Shown: positions 1-9,979, numbered from the stretch's first letter. The stretch is 38,741 bases of DNA from Betaproteobacteria bacterium (GCA_016867965.1 VGIH01000004.1:1-38741), one strand, 5' to 3'. Translations and numbers: made by a program. The notes: generated by a model from the sequence alone, not told the origin.

Positions 1-1
1 T

Positions 2-280
2 GATGCGCGCTTACGCAAAAAAATCTTTACAGCCATGTGTGCGGAGTGGGATAAGACAATTGCTGCACTCGAGCAAATCACCGGGGAGAAGCAACGCCTT
101 GCCAATAACCCGATCTTAGCCCGGTCCATTCGCCATCGCTTTCCTTACATTGACCCATTGCATCATATTCAGGTTGAGTTAGTTAGACGTTATCGTGCTG
201 GGCATAGCGACGAGCGGGTCAAGCGCGGTATTCACTTATCGATTAATGGAATCGCTTCAGGTTTGCGTAACACAGGATAA
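2..280 (+). CDS. ppc: Phosphoenolpyruvate carboxylase, C-terminal fragment (5' truncated by window edge)
   Basis: Frame open from base 2 ([16 protein letters not shown]...); ends ...[20 protein letters not shown], the characteristic PEPC C-terminus. Confidence 0.9.
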   Translation, partial: DARLRKKIFTAMCAEWDKTIAALEQITGEKQRLANNPILARSIRHRFPYIDPLHHIQVELVRRYRAGHSDERVKRGIHLSINGIASGLRNTG

Positions 281-290
281 ATAAAGCGAA

Positions 291-1139
291 TTACTTGTGG
301 TGGTCGGAGGGAAGCTCAACCCCAAATGCACGACAGTATTTATCGCTTGCATTGAGATCATCAGCTAAACAGTTCGGACAGGTTCGAGGATCCAAATCTG
401 GCCGATGACGACGTAATGCCATTTCGCTGGTCACAATTCCAGTTGGAACAGCTAATGTGCCCCAGCCCATCAGCATCATGGTTGATGCAATCAATTTACC
501 AAGGTCGGTTTTGGGCGTGATGTCTCCAAAGCCCACGGTAGTCATGGTTGTAATCGCCCAATAAATGCTAATTGGAATACTAGTGAACCCATGTTCTGGA
601 CCTTCAACCACATACATGAGGGTTCCCATCACCATCACAATCATTAGCACAACCGATAGAAACACCATGATTTTGCGCCGACTGGCAGCCAGGGCATTTG
701 CTAGATGGGTGTATTCCACCAAAAAACTAGTGAGCTTGAAGATTCGGAATATCCGCAGTAGACGTAGTATGCGAACATCAATTAAGGAATGTAATTCTGG
801 GAAGAAGAGTGCTAGGTAAGTGGGCAAAAATGCGATGAGGTCAATAATTCCAAAAAAGCTCAGCGCATACTTACGACGATCGGGGGCGCAGTAGAGCCGC
901 GCACTATATTCAATGGTGAAGATGAAAGTAAAAAACCATTCCAAGGAAAAGAGGATGGTATGAAACTTGGCCGATATACTTTGTACGCTATCAAGCACCA
1001 CCACCAAAATCGAGAACAGAATGACAAAGATCAGAATCCGGTCAAAGAGCCTGCCGGCATGGGTATCTGACTCAAAAATAACCCGATACAAAGTCTCTTT
1101 TAGACTCTGAGGTTCGTGGTTCTGAGGCTTGGCGGTCAT
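291..1139 (-). CDS. Voltage-gated-type potassium channel / ion transport protein
   Basis: 282 aa, multiple TM segments, S4-like RILRLLRIFRIFKL, selectivity filter TTVGFGD. Confidence 0.88.
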   Translation of the reverse strand: MTAKPQNHEPQSLKETLYRVIFESDTHAGRLFDRILIFVILFSILVVVLDSVQSISAKFHTILFSLEWFFTFIFTIEYSARLYCAPDRRKYALSFFGIIDLIAFLPTYLALFFPELHSLIDVRILRLLRIFRIFKLTSFLVEYTHLANALAASRRKIMVFLSVVLMIVMVMGTLMYVVEGPEHGFTSIPISIYWAITTMTTVGFGDITPKTDLGKLIASTMMLMGWGTLAVPTGIVTSEMALRRHRPDLDPRTCPNCLADDLNASDKYCRAFGVELPSDHHK

Positions 1140-1220
1140 ATCGGCCTTAGGGGTTTAAAACAATTAGAATAATGGTTTATCAAGTAATCATTAATTTAGC
1201 CTAAATAAAAAGGAATTTGC

Positions 1221-2354
1221 ATGCCAGGCCTTTTGCCCAATGTAGACCCAGATGGTCTTTTGGAATTCTCGGTAGTCTATACCGACCGTTCCTTGAATCA
1301 TATGTCAGCGGAATTTAAAAAAGTCATTACTGATATTTCTGCAATTCTCAAGGATGTTTACAAAGCGCATTCAACCGTTGTGATTCCTGGCAGTGGGACA
1401 TACGGTATGGAAGCAGTGGCAAGGCAGTTTGCTCCTGGAAAAAAATGTTTAATTATTCGCAACGGCTGGTTTAGTTATCGCTGGACGCAAATTTTTGATC
1501 TTGAGCAGTTCACCCAAGATATTCATGTCATTAAAGGTCGGCAAGTGGAACATACTGCTCAGGGTTCGTACGGACCTCCCCCAATCGATGAGGTCGTTGC
1601 ATTCATAAAGAAGGAAAAGCCAGACGTCGTATTCGCCCCGCATGTTGAGACCTCTGCTGGAATTATTTTGCCACCCGAGTATTTAAGAGCTATTGGCGAT
1701 GCAGTGGAATCTGTCGATGGGTTATTTGTATTGGATTGCATTGCCTCCGGTGCGATGTGGGTTGATATGAAAGCCAGTAAAGTGGATGTTTTAATTAGTG
1801 CCCCACAAAAAGGGTGGAGTAGCTCCCCATGTTGTGCCTTGATTGGTCTCTCCGAACGTGCTCGTCAAAAGATTGAACATAGTCAAAGTAATAGTTTTTC
1901 GATTGATCTTAAGAAGTGGTTGCAGGTAATGGAGACTTATGAGAAGGGCGCTCACGTTTACCACACCACAATGCCAACCGACGCTCTGAAGATTTTGCGC
2001 AATGCCATGAAAGAGACCCAGTCGCATGGATTTGATTACCTTAAGCAACAACAAATTGAGTTAGGTGCTCGAGTTCGAGCTTTGATGGTTGCTAAAGGAT
2101 TTCCAAGCGTAGCGGCAGCTGGCTTTCAGGCTCCTTGTGTGGTGGTTAGTTATACCAAAGATCCTGAGATGCAATCGGGTAAAAAATTCTTAGATGTTGG
2201 CTTACAGATAGCTGCTGGCGTCCCTTTGCAGATTGGTGAGAGCCCAGAATTTAGAACCTTCCGACTCGGGCTATTTGGCCTAGAGAAGCTTTTGCATATT
2301 GAGCGTGCCATCACACACCTCGAAGCTGCGATGGATAAGATCACAGCAAAGTAA
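1221..2354 (+). CDS. Class-V aminotransferase (PLP-dependent; alanine/serine-glyoxylate aminotransferase-like)
   Basis: 377 aa; PGSGTYGMEA and SAPQKGWSSSP Lys region typical of class V aminotransferases. Confidence 0.85.
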   Translation: MPGLLPNVDPDGLLEFSVVYTDRSLNHMSAEFKKVITDISAILKDVYKAHSTVVIPGSGTYGMEAVARQFAPGKKCLIIRNGWFSYRWTQIFDLEQFTQDIHVIKGRQVEHTAQGSYGPPPIDEVVAFIKKEKPDVVFAPHVETSAGIILPPEYLRAIGDAVESVDGLFVLDCIASGAMWVDMKASKVDVLISAPQKGWSSSPCCALIGLSERARQKIEHSQSNSFSIDLKKWLQVMETYEKGAHVYHTTMPTDALKILRNAMKETQSHGFDYLKQQQIELGARVRALMVAKGFPSVAAAGFQAPCVVVSYTKDPEMQSGKKFLDVGLQIAAGVPLQIGESPEFRTFRLGLFGLEKLLHIERAITHLEAAMDKITAK

Positions 2355-2634
2355 TTATTTTTCAATCTTTAAGACAGCAAAGGCAGCTTGCAGGCGCTTG
2401 GAGTAAACCTCCTTTAGCGCCTTCACTTTTTCTAGGGTTCACGACCAACACATCATTTGAGTTGTGATTCTTATTTTGCTACCTGTCAGCCTGGATTGAC
2501 AGGCTATTGCATCCAATTGGCTTGATAGCCAATGTCCCATACAGGTCAAGGCAAAACAGCGCTGAAACTGGTATAAATGGAGCTTCGCTTTTTTTAAAGC
2601 CATTGCCAACTAAAACGACAACGACAGACAAAAT

Positions 2635-3819
2635 ATGCTGAAACTTGATCAACATCCATCGGGTAGACATTTTTTACACATTCCAGGACCTAGTCCGGTT
2701 CCCTCGCGGATTTTGCGTGCCATCAGTTATCAAACCATTGATCATCGCGGCCCTGAGTTTGGTGAGTTAGGTCTTCAGTTATTGGCTGGTATGCAAACCA
2801 TTTTTAAGACGAAGCATCCAGTGATTATTTATCCCAGCTCAGGTACTGGTGCGTGGGAGGGTGCTCTTGTGAACACCTTGTCTCCGGGTGACCTCGTTCT
2901 CATGTATGAGACTGGTCATTTTGCAACCCTTTGGAATAAGTTAGCTCAACGTTTAGGAATCAAAACGGAGTTCATTGGCTTACCGGGTGCAGAGGGCTGG
3001 CGTCATGGAGTTGACGCTGCAAAAATTGAAAAGCGCTTAAAGGCAGATACAGGCCATCAAATTAAAGCTGTTTGTGTGGTTCATAACGAGACCTCAACAG
3101 GGGTTACATCCAATATCGCCGCTGTGCGCAAGGCCATTGATGCAGCAAAACATCCTGCACTCTTAATGGTCGATACGATCTCCGGCCTTGCCTCGGCAGA
3201 TTTTCGTCATGATGAGTGGGGCGTTGATGTAACTGTGAGCGGCTCACAAAAGGGATTGATGCTTCCCCCTGGCATTGGATTTAATGCGATTTCACCAAAA
3301 GCGCTGGAAGCAAGTAAGTGTGCAACCTTACCCAAAGCGTATTGGGCCTGGGATGAAATTCTGGAGTCCAATAAGACAGGTTATTGGCCCTCGACGCCTG
3401 CGACCAATTTACTTTATGGCTTACACGAAGCGATCGAGATGATTTTGAATGAAGGCATGGACAGTGTGTTCGCTCGCCATCAGCGTCTTGCAAAAGCTTG
3501 CCGCGCAGCAGTCGAGGCATGGGGGTTGGAAGTGCAGTGCAAAGACCCTGCGGTTTACTCCTCGGTATTAACTGGTGTGCGCACCCCAGAGGGTGTGGAT
3601 GCCGATGCCTTGCGTAAATTAATCTTTGAGCGCTATAACCTATCCCTTGGTACAGGCTTGGGTAAGGTAAAAGGTCAGTTGTTCCGCATCGGGCATTTGG
3701 GTGACTGCAATGAGTTATCGTTGCTTGCCGCCATCAGTGGATGCGAAATGGGCATGAACCGCTTTGGAATCAAACTCAAAGGCAGCGGTATTCTTGCCGC
3801 CCAAGAGGCCCTGCAGTAG
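2635..3819 (+). CDS. Serine-glyoxylate aminotransferase-like class V aminotransferase
   Basis: 394 aa; HIPGPSPVPSRILRAI, VSGSQKGLMLPPG active-site region, FRIGHLGDCNE C-terminal motif. Confidence 0.85.
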   Translation: MLKLDQHPSGRHFLHIPGPSPVPSRILRAISYQTIDHRGPEFGELGLQLLAGMQTIFKTKHPVIIYPSSGTGAWEGALVNTLSPGDLVLMYETGHFATLWNKLAQRLGIKTEFIGLPGAEGWRHGVDAAKIEKRLKADTGHQIKAVCVVHNETSTGVTSNIAAVRKAIDAAKHPALLMVDTISGLASADFRHDEWGVDVTVSGSQKGLMLPPGIGFNAISPKALEASKCATLPKAYWAWDEILESNKTGYWPSTPATNLLYGLHEAIEMILNEGMDSVFARHQRLAKACRAAVEAWGLEVQCKDPAVYSSVLTGVRTPEGVDADALRKLIFERYNLSLGTGLGKVKGQLFRIGHLGDCNELSLLAAISGCEMGMNRFGIKLKGSGILAAQEALQ

Positions 3820-4128
3820 CTAGGATCGATTAAGTTGTTTGCGCAGCGCTTCGATCTCCTCAAGGAGGTCAAGCGCCAAAGCAACGCCTGGGGTATTTAC
3901 TTCCAGGTCTCGCACTAAACGGCTAGCGATCTTGGCGCGGCGCAAGGAATGGCCTGTAAAGCGCCATTCACTCTGGCTCGAGCCTTGTGGCTGAAGGACG
4001 CCCTCGGCGACCCATTCTTCAATATGTGTATGGGTGATCGAGCATGCTTGGCAGATTTCAGTAACGCTCAAATGTAGTTGCTCTTCAACCACCACACCTT
4101 CTAGTAACACTGAACGATTTGTATTCAT
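3820..4128 (-). CDS. cbpM: Chaperone modulator CbpM-like (MerR-type)
   Basis: 102 aa, HTH-like N-terminus, directly downstream of cbpA-like gene on same strand. Confidence 0.75.
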   Translation of the reverse strand: MNTNRSVLLEGVVVEEQLHLSVTEICQACSITHTHIEEWVAEGVLQPQGSSQSEWRFTGHSLRRAKIASRLVRDLEVNTPGVALALDLLEEIEALRKQLNRS

Positions 4129-4139
4129 ATCGATTGCTC

Positions 4140-5081
4140 CTAACCGTTTGCACGTGGATTAAATGCAGCAAATGACTTTGCCATTGCCTGATAAGCCTCT
4201 TTATCTGAATCAGAGACGGCTGGCGGGGTAACCAGCCGAATGGCTGTATAAAGATCGCCCGGCTCTTGACTCGGAATGCCCTTGCCCTTAAGGCGTAGCT
4301 TCTTGCCCGCCATAGTATTGGCTGGTATGCTCAATTCAACTTTGCCGGTGGGAGTAGGAAGGTCCACTGTCGCTCCTAATGCCGCTTCCCAAGGAGCAAG
4401 GTTTAAGTCAACCGATACGTCCTTGCCATCGACCTTAAACAGGCTGTTTGGTTTAATCACAATCTCTAAATAGAGGTCACCCGCTTTGCCATTCCCAAAT
4501 CCTGGACTTCCTTGGCCAGCGAGGCGCAAATGTTGGCCGCTTCGAATTCCCTTGGGTATTTTGACCTCTAAGGTGCGCTCTTGCATCCGCAGATGACCTT
4601 GATTATCCAGTGCGGGCATTTTGAGTCCGATGCTTCGTTGTGCACCTAGATAGGAATCCACTAAATCAATCTCAATCTTGGCGTGATGATCTTCACCTGG
4701 AATATTAAGTTAAGCGCTTTGTTGATTAGCCTGTTGGGCGCGACGCCCAAAAATGGATTCAAAGAACTCACTATGGTCAGGATTGGCACTATCACCCCAA
4801 CCATTGCCCCGAAACTCGTATCCAGAATCCCAGTTGGGTGGAGGATTAAAGCCTTGACCTCCCGACCAGTTAGTGCCCATTTGATCGTAGGCAGATTTCT
4901 TCTCTGGATCTTTTAGGACCGCATAGGCCTCACCAATTTCTTTGAAGCGTTTTTCGGCATCCGTCTCTTTGCTTACATCGGGATGGTATTTGCGAGCCAG
5001 TTTGCGATAGGCCTGTTTGATCTGATCAGGCGTCGCATCCCGTTCTAGGCCGAGTATTTTGTAATAGTCTTGGTATTCCAT
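4140..5081 (-). pseudogene. cbpA: DnaJ-family co-chaperone CbpA interrupted by an in-frame TAA between J-domain/GF region and C-terminal domain
   Basis: ORF 4710-5081 ([36 protein letters not shown]...) and ORF 4140-4661 (CTD, VDSYLGAQRSIGLKMPALD...) are in the same frame, separated by one stop: ...QQSA*LNIPGEDHHAKIEIDLVDSYLGAQ. Confidence 0.8.
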
Positions 5082-5150
5082 GAAGGCAAAAGGGGAGTCA
5101 ATCAATAATGCTTGATTTTAATCGGATTGAGCCATTCAGTAGAATGGGAC

Positions 5151-5666
5151 ATGGCTGAAATTGATCCTTTAATCGCAAACAATGATTTACCACCCAGTAA
5201 ATCAGAGCTCAAACGTCAAATGGCCGAGCGCCAAAAATTGGCTGAGGCTTTAAGTCTTTTGACAAGTGACGCATTAAAGTCTATTCCAATCGATGAAGAA
5301 TTGCGTGATGCGATTGCACAAACGTCACGCGTTCGCTCTTTTGAGGGGATTCGGCGCCATAAGCAATACCTTGGTAAACGCATGCGAGCATTATCCGATG
5401 AGGATATTGCAGCCATTAAGAAACAACTTGAAGTGATTGAGGGACCTGGTCGGGTCGAAACTGCCAAGTTACATCGTTTAGAGCGTTTGCGCGAACGCTT
5501 ACTACAAAGTGATGAGGCCTTGCAGGAGTTAATTACTAAGTATCCTGCGCTCGATATTCAGAGTATTCGTACTCTGATTCGAAATGCCAAGAAGGAACGC
5601 GAGGCCAATAAACCTCCGAAAGCCTATCGTGAGATTTTCCAATACCTCAGAGAGCTTGAAGTCTAA
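5151..5666 (+). CDS. darP: Ribosome biogenesis factor DarP/YjgA (DUF615)
   Basis: MAEIDPLIANNDLPPSKSELKRQM...; RRHKQYLGKRMR motif; start re-assigned from 5112 to 5151. Confidence 0.85.
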   Translation: MAEIDPLIANNDLPPSKSELKRQMAERQKLAEALSLLTSDALKSIPIDEELRDAIAQTSRVRSFEGIRRHKQYLGKRMRALSDEDIAAIKKQLEVIEGPGRVETAKLHRLERLRERLLQSDEALQELITKYPALDIQSIRTLIRNAKKEREANKPPKAYREIFQYLRELEV

Positions 5667-6137
5667 ATGAGCAAAACCAAACTGGATCGTGGCGAGATCT
5701 ACGTATTTATCCAAGCGGTCTTATTGATTGCCTTATTCTTTGGCCCTACCGATCTCTTTGGTAAACCAGCAGCAATTTATTACCCCTTATGGCTTTTAGG
5801 CAGGGCTTTTTTCTATCTTGGTCTTGGCATTGCGCTCTGGGCTGCGATCTCTTTGGGGCCCAATCTAACCCCAATGCCAAAACCCAAGCAAAACGGTGAA
5901 TTAATTCAGACGGGGCTCTATAAGCTGGTTCGGCACCCGATTTATTTTGGGGTGATTCTATTGAGCTTTGGCTGGGCAGCAACCCTACAAAGTTGGTATA
6001 CCCTAGCCGTTGCAATTGCTCTGCTCATCTTCTTTGATATCAAATCCCGCAAAGAAGAGGAGTGGCTATTGGAAAAGTTTCCGGACTACAAAACCTATCA
6101 ACAACGCACCAAGAAACTGATTCCATTAATTTACTAA
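5667..6137 (+). CDS. Isoprenylcysteine carboxyl methyltransferase (ICMT)-family membrane protein
   Basis: 156 aa; TGLYKLVRHPIYFGVILLSFGWA and C-terminal KEEEWLLEKFPDYKTYQQRT typical of the family. Confidence 0.85.
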   Translation: MSKTKLDRGEIYVFIQAVLLIALFFGPTDLFGKPAAIYYPLWLLGRAFFYLGLGIALWAAISLGPNLTPMPKPKQNGELIQTGLYKLVRHPIYFGVILLSFGWAATLQSWYTLAVAIALLIFFDIKSRKEEEWLLEKFPDYKTYQQRTKKLIPLIY

Positions 6138-6150
6138 ATCGCTACCTGAT

Positions 6151-7146
6151 TTATTTAACCGCTTTATACCCCGGAGTTTTATTGGAGCGATTCTGGATAG
6201 CCTTAACGAATGCGATCAAGGTTTTATTACGCCTGAACTCCGGTTTCATGGCAAGGTAAAACGTTTCAGTCTCAAGTGGAATGAAGTGCAACTTGTACTC
6301 TTTGGCGATGTATTGCAACCCAATCCCGACATCGGCTTGTTCAGCTAAGATGCTGGTCGCAACGGCGCTATGGGTAAACTCCTCGTGTCCATATCCTTTA
6401 ATTAGTTTGGTCTTTAGGCCTTCGCGCTCTAAGAGTCGATCAAGTAATAGACGTGTACCCGCTCCCTTTTGTCGATTAATCATACGTACCTCGGGCCGAG
6501 CGAGATCTCGGATGGATTGAATCTTCAGCGGATTGCCTTTTGCTAACAATAAACCCTGAACACGTTGCATTAAGGGGACGGTCACTAGACCAGCGCGTCG
6601 CAGATGATCTTCTATGGCTTTAATTTCACCTGGATCCGATACATGAAAGCCTGCAATGCTCGCTTTATTTTCGATCAGTCGATCGAGTGCGTGCCCGGAC
6701 CCCATGGTTTTATATTCAATCTCATCAAATTTTGAATGAATTTGCTCAATCAAGGGATCATTACTGCTACAAAAGATGTATCGATCAAATGTCTTGTTGA
6801 GATGATTGGAAAGTTTCTCGCCAATATCTGAAGCTAAACGCTGAGCCTCACTAGAAAGCTGTAAATCCAAGCGATCGAGCGAATGAATTAGTAATTGGCC
6901 GGCGGGAGTAATTTTGGAGCCGTGCCCCTTAATCCGTTCCAAGAGCTGACAGCCTAGTTCTTGCTCAGCCTCTCGCAGTTCATTCCAAACCGTTCGATAG
7001 GACACATTCAAGTCTTTTGCTGCCGCAGCAAGGGTGCGCCCCTGATCCACGCTACGTAATAAATTACCGATATGCGTCAGATCGAGGGTGTGCTGATGGT
7101 AGTTTGGGGTCTTCAGGAGGAGGGTGGGTTGGATTACGAGCTTCAT
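6151..7146 (-). CDS. One-component regulator: ModE-like/LysR-type N-terminal HTH with C-terminal PBP-like (substrate-binding) domain
   Basis: GRTLAAAAKDLNVSYRTVWNELREAEQELGCQLLER HTH; KQKGAGTRLLLDRLL-type PBP-like region (MINRQKGAGTRLLLDRLLE). Divergent from tupA-like gene. Confidence 0.8.
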   Translation of the reverse strand: MKLVIQPTLLLKTPNYHQHTLDLTHIGNLLRSVDQGRTLAAAAKDLNVSYRTVWNELREAEQELGCQLLERIKGHGSKITPAGQLLIHSLDRLDLQLSSEAQRLASDIGEKLSNHLNKTFDRYIFCSSNDPLIEQIHSKFDEIEYKTMGSGHALDRLIENKASIAGFHVSDPGEIKAIEDHLRRAGLVTVPLMQRVQGLLLAKGNPLKIQSIRDLARPEVRMINRQKGAGTRLLLDRLLEREGLKTKLIKGYGHEEFTHSAVATSILAEQADVGIGLQYIAKEYKLHFIPLETETFYLAMKPEFRRNKTLIAFVKAIQNRSNKTPGYKAVK

Positions 7147-7221
7147 ATGAATATTTTTGCATATTGATTATTTAAACTGATCTCTTGATGATAAGACGTT
7201 TTCAACTAACTATTGATCATC

Positions 7222-8037
7222 ATGAAAAATCTTCGCTCCATTATTTCGGCACTGACCCTCTCACTCTTACTGTCCACAGCTGTGTATGCACAAAAGAGCA
7301 TCGTTGTTTCTTCGACCACTTCCACGGAACAATCCGGTTTATTTGGCCATATCTTGCCACCGTTTGAGAAAAAAACAGGGATTCAGGTAAAAGTCGTTGC
7401 AGTTGGAACAGGTCAGGCCCTGGATATTGGCCGTCGAGGGGACGCTGATGTGGTATTTGTTCATGACAAGGTTGCTGAAGAAAAATTTGTTGCCGAAGGA
7501 TTTACCGATAAGCGGATTGAGGTGATGTACAACGATTTTGTCTTAATTGGACCGAAGAGCGATCCAGCAAAAGTTGCTGGTGGCAAAGATATTCAAGCGG
7601 CGCTCAAGAAAATCGCCGACAGTAAGTCAACCTTTGTGTCGCGAGGTGATAAGAGCGGCACCCATGCGGCTGAGTTACGCTATTGGAAGGGTGCGGACAT
7701 TGCAGTGTCAGCAAATCTACCTTGGTATAAAGAAACCGGTTCTGGAATGGGCCCTGCATTAAACACGGCATCCGGTATGAACGGTTATATTTTGTCGGAC
7801 CGGGCAACGTGGCTCACCTTTAAGAACCGCGGTGATCTGGCGATTTTGGTGCAAGGCGATCCTAAGCTCTTTAATCAGTATGGTGTGATGTTGGTGAGTT
7901 CTGCCAAGCACCCCAATGTGAAAAAAGCCGATGGCCAGGCCTTTGTGGACTGGATTACCTCAAAAGAGGGTCAGGACACGATCGCAGCCTACAAAGTGGG
8001 CGGCGAGCAGTTGTTTTTCCCAAACGCGAAGAAATAA
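7222..8037 (+). CDS. tupA: TupA-like tungstate ABC transporter substrate-binding protein
   Basis: Signal peptide then VVSSTTSTEQSGLFGHILPPFEKKTGIQVKVVAVGTGQALDIGRRGDADVVFVHDK. Confidence 0.85.
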   Translation: MKNLRSIISALTLSLLLSTAVYAQKSIVVSSTTSTEQSGLFGHILPPFEKKTGIQVKVVAVGTGQALDIGRRGDADVVFVHDKVAEEKFVAEGFTDKRIEVMYNDFVLIGPKSDPAKVAGGKDIQAALKKIADSKSTFVSRGDKSGTHAAELRYWKGADIAVSANLPWYKETGSGMGPALNTASGMNGYILSDRATWLTFKNRGDLAILVQGDPKLFNQYGVMLVSSAKHPNVKKADGQAFVDWITSKEGQDTIAAYKVGGEQLFFPNAKK

Positions 8038-8038
8038 C

Positions 8039-9184
8039 TTAGTAGGTACCAGGCACCAAAATATCGTTGGTGACATTGTGGATATCACGGTGGCCAGTAA
8101 ATGCCATCGTGAGATCTAGCTCCTTATGAATAATCTCTAAACATTTTGTAACTCCAGGCCCACCCATGGCGCCAAGACCATAGAGGAACGAACGTCCAAT
8201 CATCGTACCGCGCGCACCCAAGGCCCATGCTTTAAGAACATCCTGTCCTGAACGAATACCACCATCCATCCAGACCTCAATATCCTTGCCAACCGCATCC
8301 ACAATTGGTGGCAGCGCTTGAATACTCGACATTGCTCCATCGAGCTGTCGACCGCCATGATTGGAGACCACAATCGCATCCGCACCTGACCCGACGGCTG
8401 CACGCGCATCCTCTGGATCCAAAATGCCTTTAATGATCAATTTGCCGTCCCAGTGTTTTTTAATCCACTCAACGTCACCCCAATTGAGCCCGGGATCAAA
8501 TTGTTCGGCAGTCCATGATGACAGGGAGGACATATTCCCTACGCCAGTCGCATGACCAACTATATTTCGGAAGGTACGACGTGGCGTTTGTAACATCCCC
8601 ATGCACCAACGTGGTTTGGTCATCATATTGATAATGTTTGGAATGGTGAGTTTTGGTGGCGCGCTCAAGCCATTTTTAATATCTTTGTGACGTTGACCTA
8701 AGATTTGTAAGTCCAAGGTGAGAACAAGAGCTGAACATTTAGCCGCCTTGGCCCGTTCAATCAGACGTTCAATAAAACCACGGTCTTTCATGACGTAGAG
8801 TTGAAACCAAAAGGGTTTGGTGGTTCGTTCGGCCACATCTTCAATCGAGCAAATGCTCATGGTTGACAAGCAGAAGGGGACTCCAAATTTCTCAGCAGCC
8901 TGTGCAGCAAAAATTTCCCCATCGGGGTACTGCATTCCTGTTAAGCCGGTGGGTGCCAATGCAACCGGCATCGCCACCTCTTGGCCGACCATGGTCGTTT
9001 TGGTGGTGCGATTTTGCATATTGACAGCCACCCGTTGACGTAACTTAATTTTCTGAAAATCCGATTCGTTTGCCCGGTAAGTAGACTCGGTCCATGAACC
9101 AGAATCTGCATAGTCATAAAACATTTTGGGAGTGCGTTTTTGATGGAGAACGCGCAGATCTTCAATATTGGTAATAATGGGCAT
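8039..9184 (-). CDS. lldD: FMN-dependent alpha-hydroxy-acid (L-lactate) dehydrogenase
   Basis: 381 aa; MPVALAPTG, VVSNHGGRQLDGA, WMDGGIRSGQDVLKA motifs. Confidence 0.9.
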   Translation of the reverse strand: MPIITNIEDLRVLHQKRTPKMFYDYADSGSWTESTYRANESDFQKIKLRQRVAVNMQNRTTKTTMVGQEVAMPVALAPTGLTGMQYPDGEIFAAQAAEKFGVPFCLSTMSICSIEDVAERTTKPFWFQLYVMKDRGFIERLIERAKAAKCSALVLTLDLQILGQRHKDIKNGLSAPPKLTIPNIINMMTKPRWCMGMLQTPRRTFRNIVGHATGVGNMSSLSSWTAEQFDPGLNWGDVEWIKKHWDGKLIIKGILDPEDARAAVGSGADAIVVSNHGGRQLDGAMSSIQALPPIVDAVGKDIEVWMDGGIRSGQDVLKAWALGARGTMIGRSFLYGLGAMGGPGVTKCLEIIHKELDLTMAFTGHRDIHNVTNDILVPGTY

Positions 9185-9277
9185 GATAAGTTTTATAAGG
9201 TAAATACAACTGACTTTATCGGACAGACTAACGATTTGTCTATTATGAATGATCCTAACTGAACCCCAAACCCCAAG

Positions 9278-9979
9278 ATGAAACCAACTGTACTAGCCTT
9301 TGACGTATTTGGAACCGTGGTTGATTGGCATGGCTCGATTGCGGCTGAGGTCGCCCAACTCCTTCCTCAAGTTGACCCCATTGCTTTTGCAAGCGCCTGG
9401 CGATCCGGCTATAAGCCTGCTATGGCAAGAGTCCGTAGTGGCGAATTGGGCTGGACACGGATTGATGATTTGCATCGGATGATTTTGGATCAAGTACTAG
9501 TTGATCTAAAAATTGATCATCTAACCGAAACCCAAAAGAAGTACCTCAACCTCACCTGGCACCGATTAAAGCCATGGCCGGATTCAGTTCGCGGTTTAAC
9601 GCTTCTGAAGCAAGACTTTACGATCGTTACCCTGTCAAACGGTAATTTGGGTCTTCTTGCCAATATGGCAAAAAATGGCGGTTTACCTTGGGATCTGATT
9701 CTCTCCGCTGAGGTGTTTCGGCACTACAAGCCCGATCCAGAAACGTATCTGGGCGTTTGCCAAACTTTTGACCTAAAGCCCCAAGACGTGATGCTAGTTG
9801 CTGCCCACAAAGACGATTTAGAGGCCGCTCACGCGTGTGGCTTGCAAACGGCATTTATTGAACGGCCTACTGAATTTGGACCGAGGGTGGTTCGAGCGGA
9901 CCTTGGGCGAGAGTCCTGGACTACATACCATGCCAAAGACTTTATCGATCTGGCAGCCCAACTTAAAGCTAGATCATAA
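9278..9979 (+). CDS. Haloacid dehalogenase, type II (HAD superfamily)
   Basis: AFDVFGTVVDWHGS, TLSNGNLGLL, HYKPDPETYLG, MLVAAHKDDLEAA motifs. Confidence 0.88.
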   Translation: MKPTVLAFDVFGTVVDWHGSIAAEVAQLLPQVDPIAFASAWRSGYKPAMARVRSGELGWTRIDDLHRMILDQVLVDLKIDHLTETQKKYLNLTWHRLKPWPDSVRGLTLLKQDFTIVTLSNGNLGLLANMAKNGGLPWDLILSAEVFRHYKPDPETYLGVCQTFDLKPQDVMLVAAHKDDLEAAHACGLQTAFIERPTEFGPRVVRADLGRESWTTYHAKDFIDLAAQLKARS

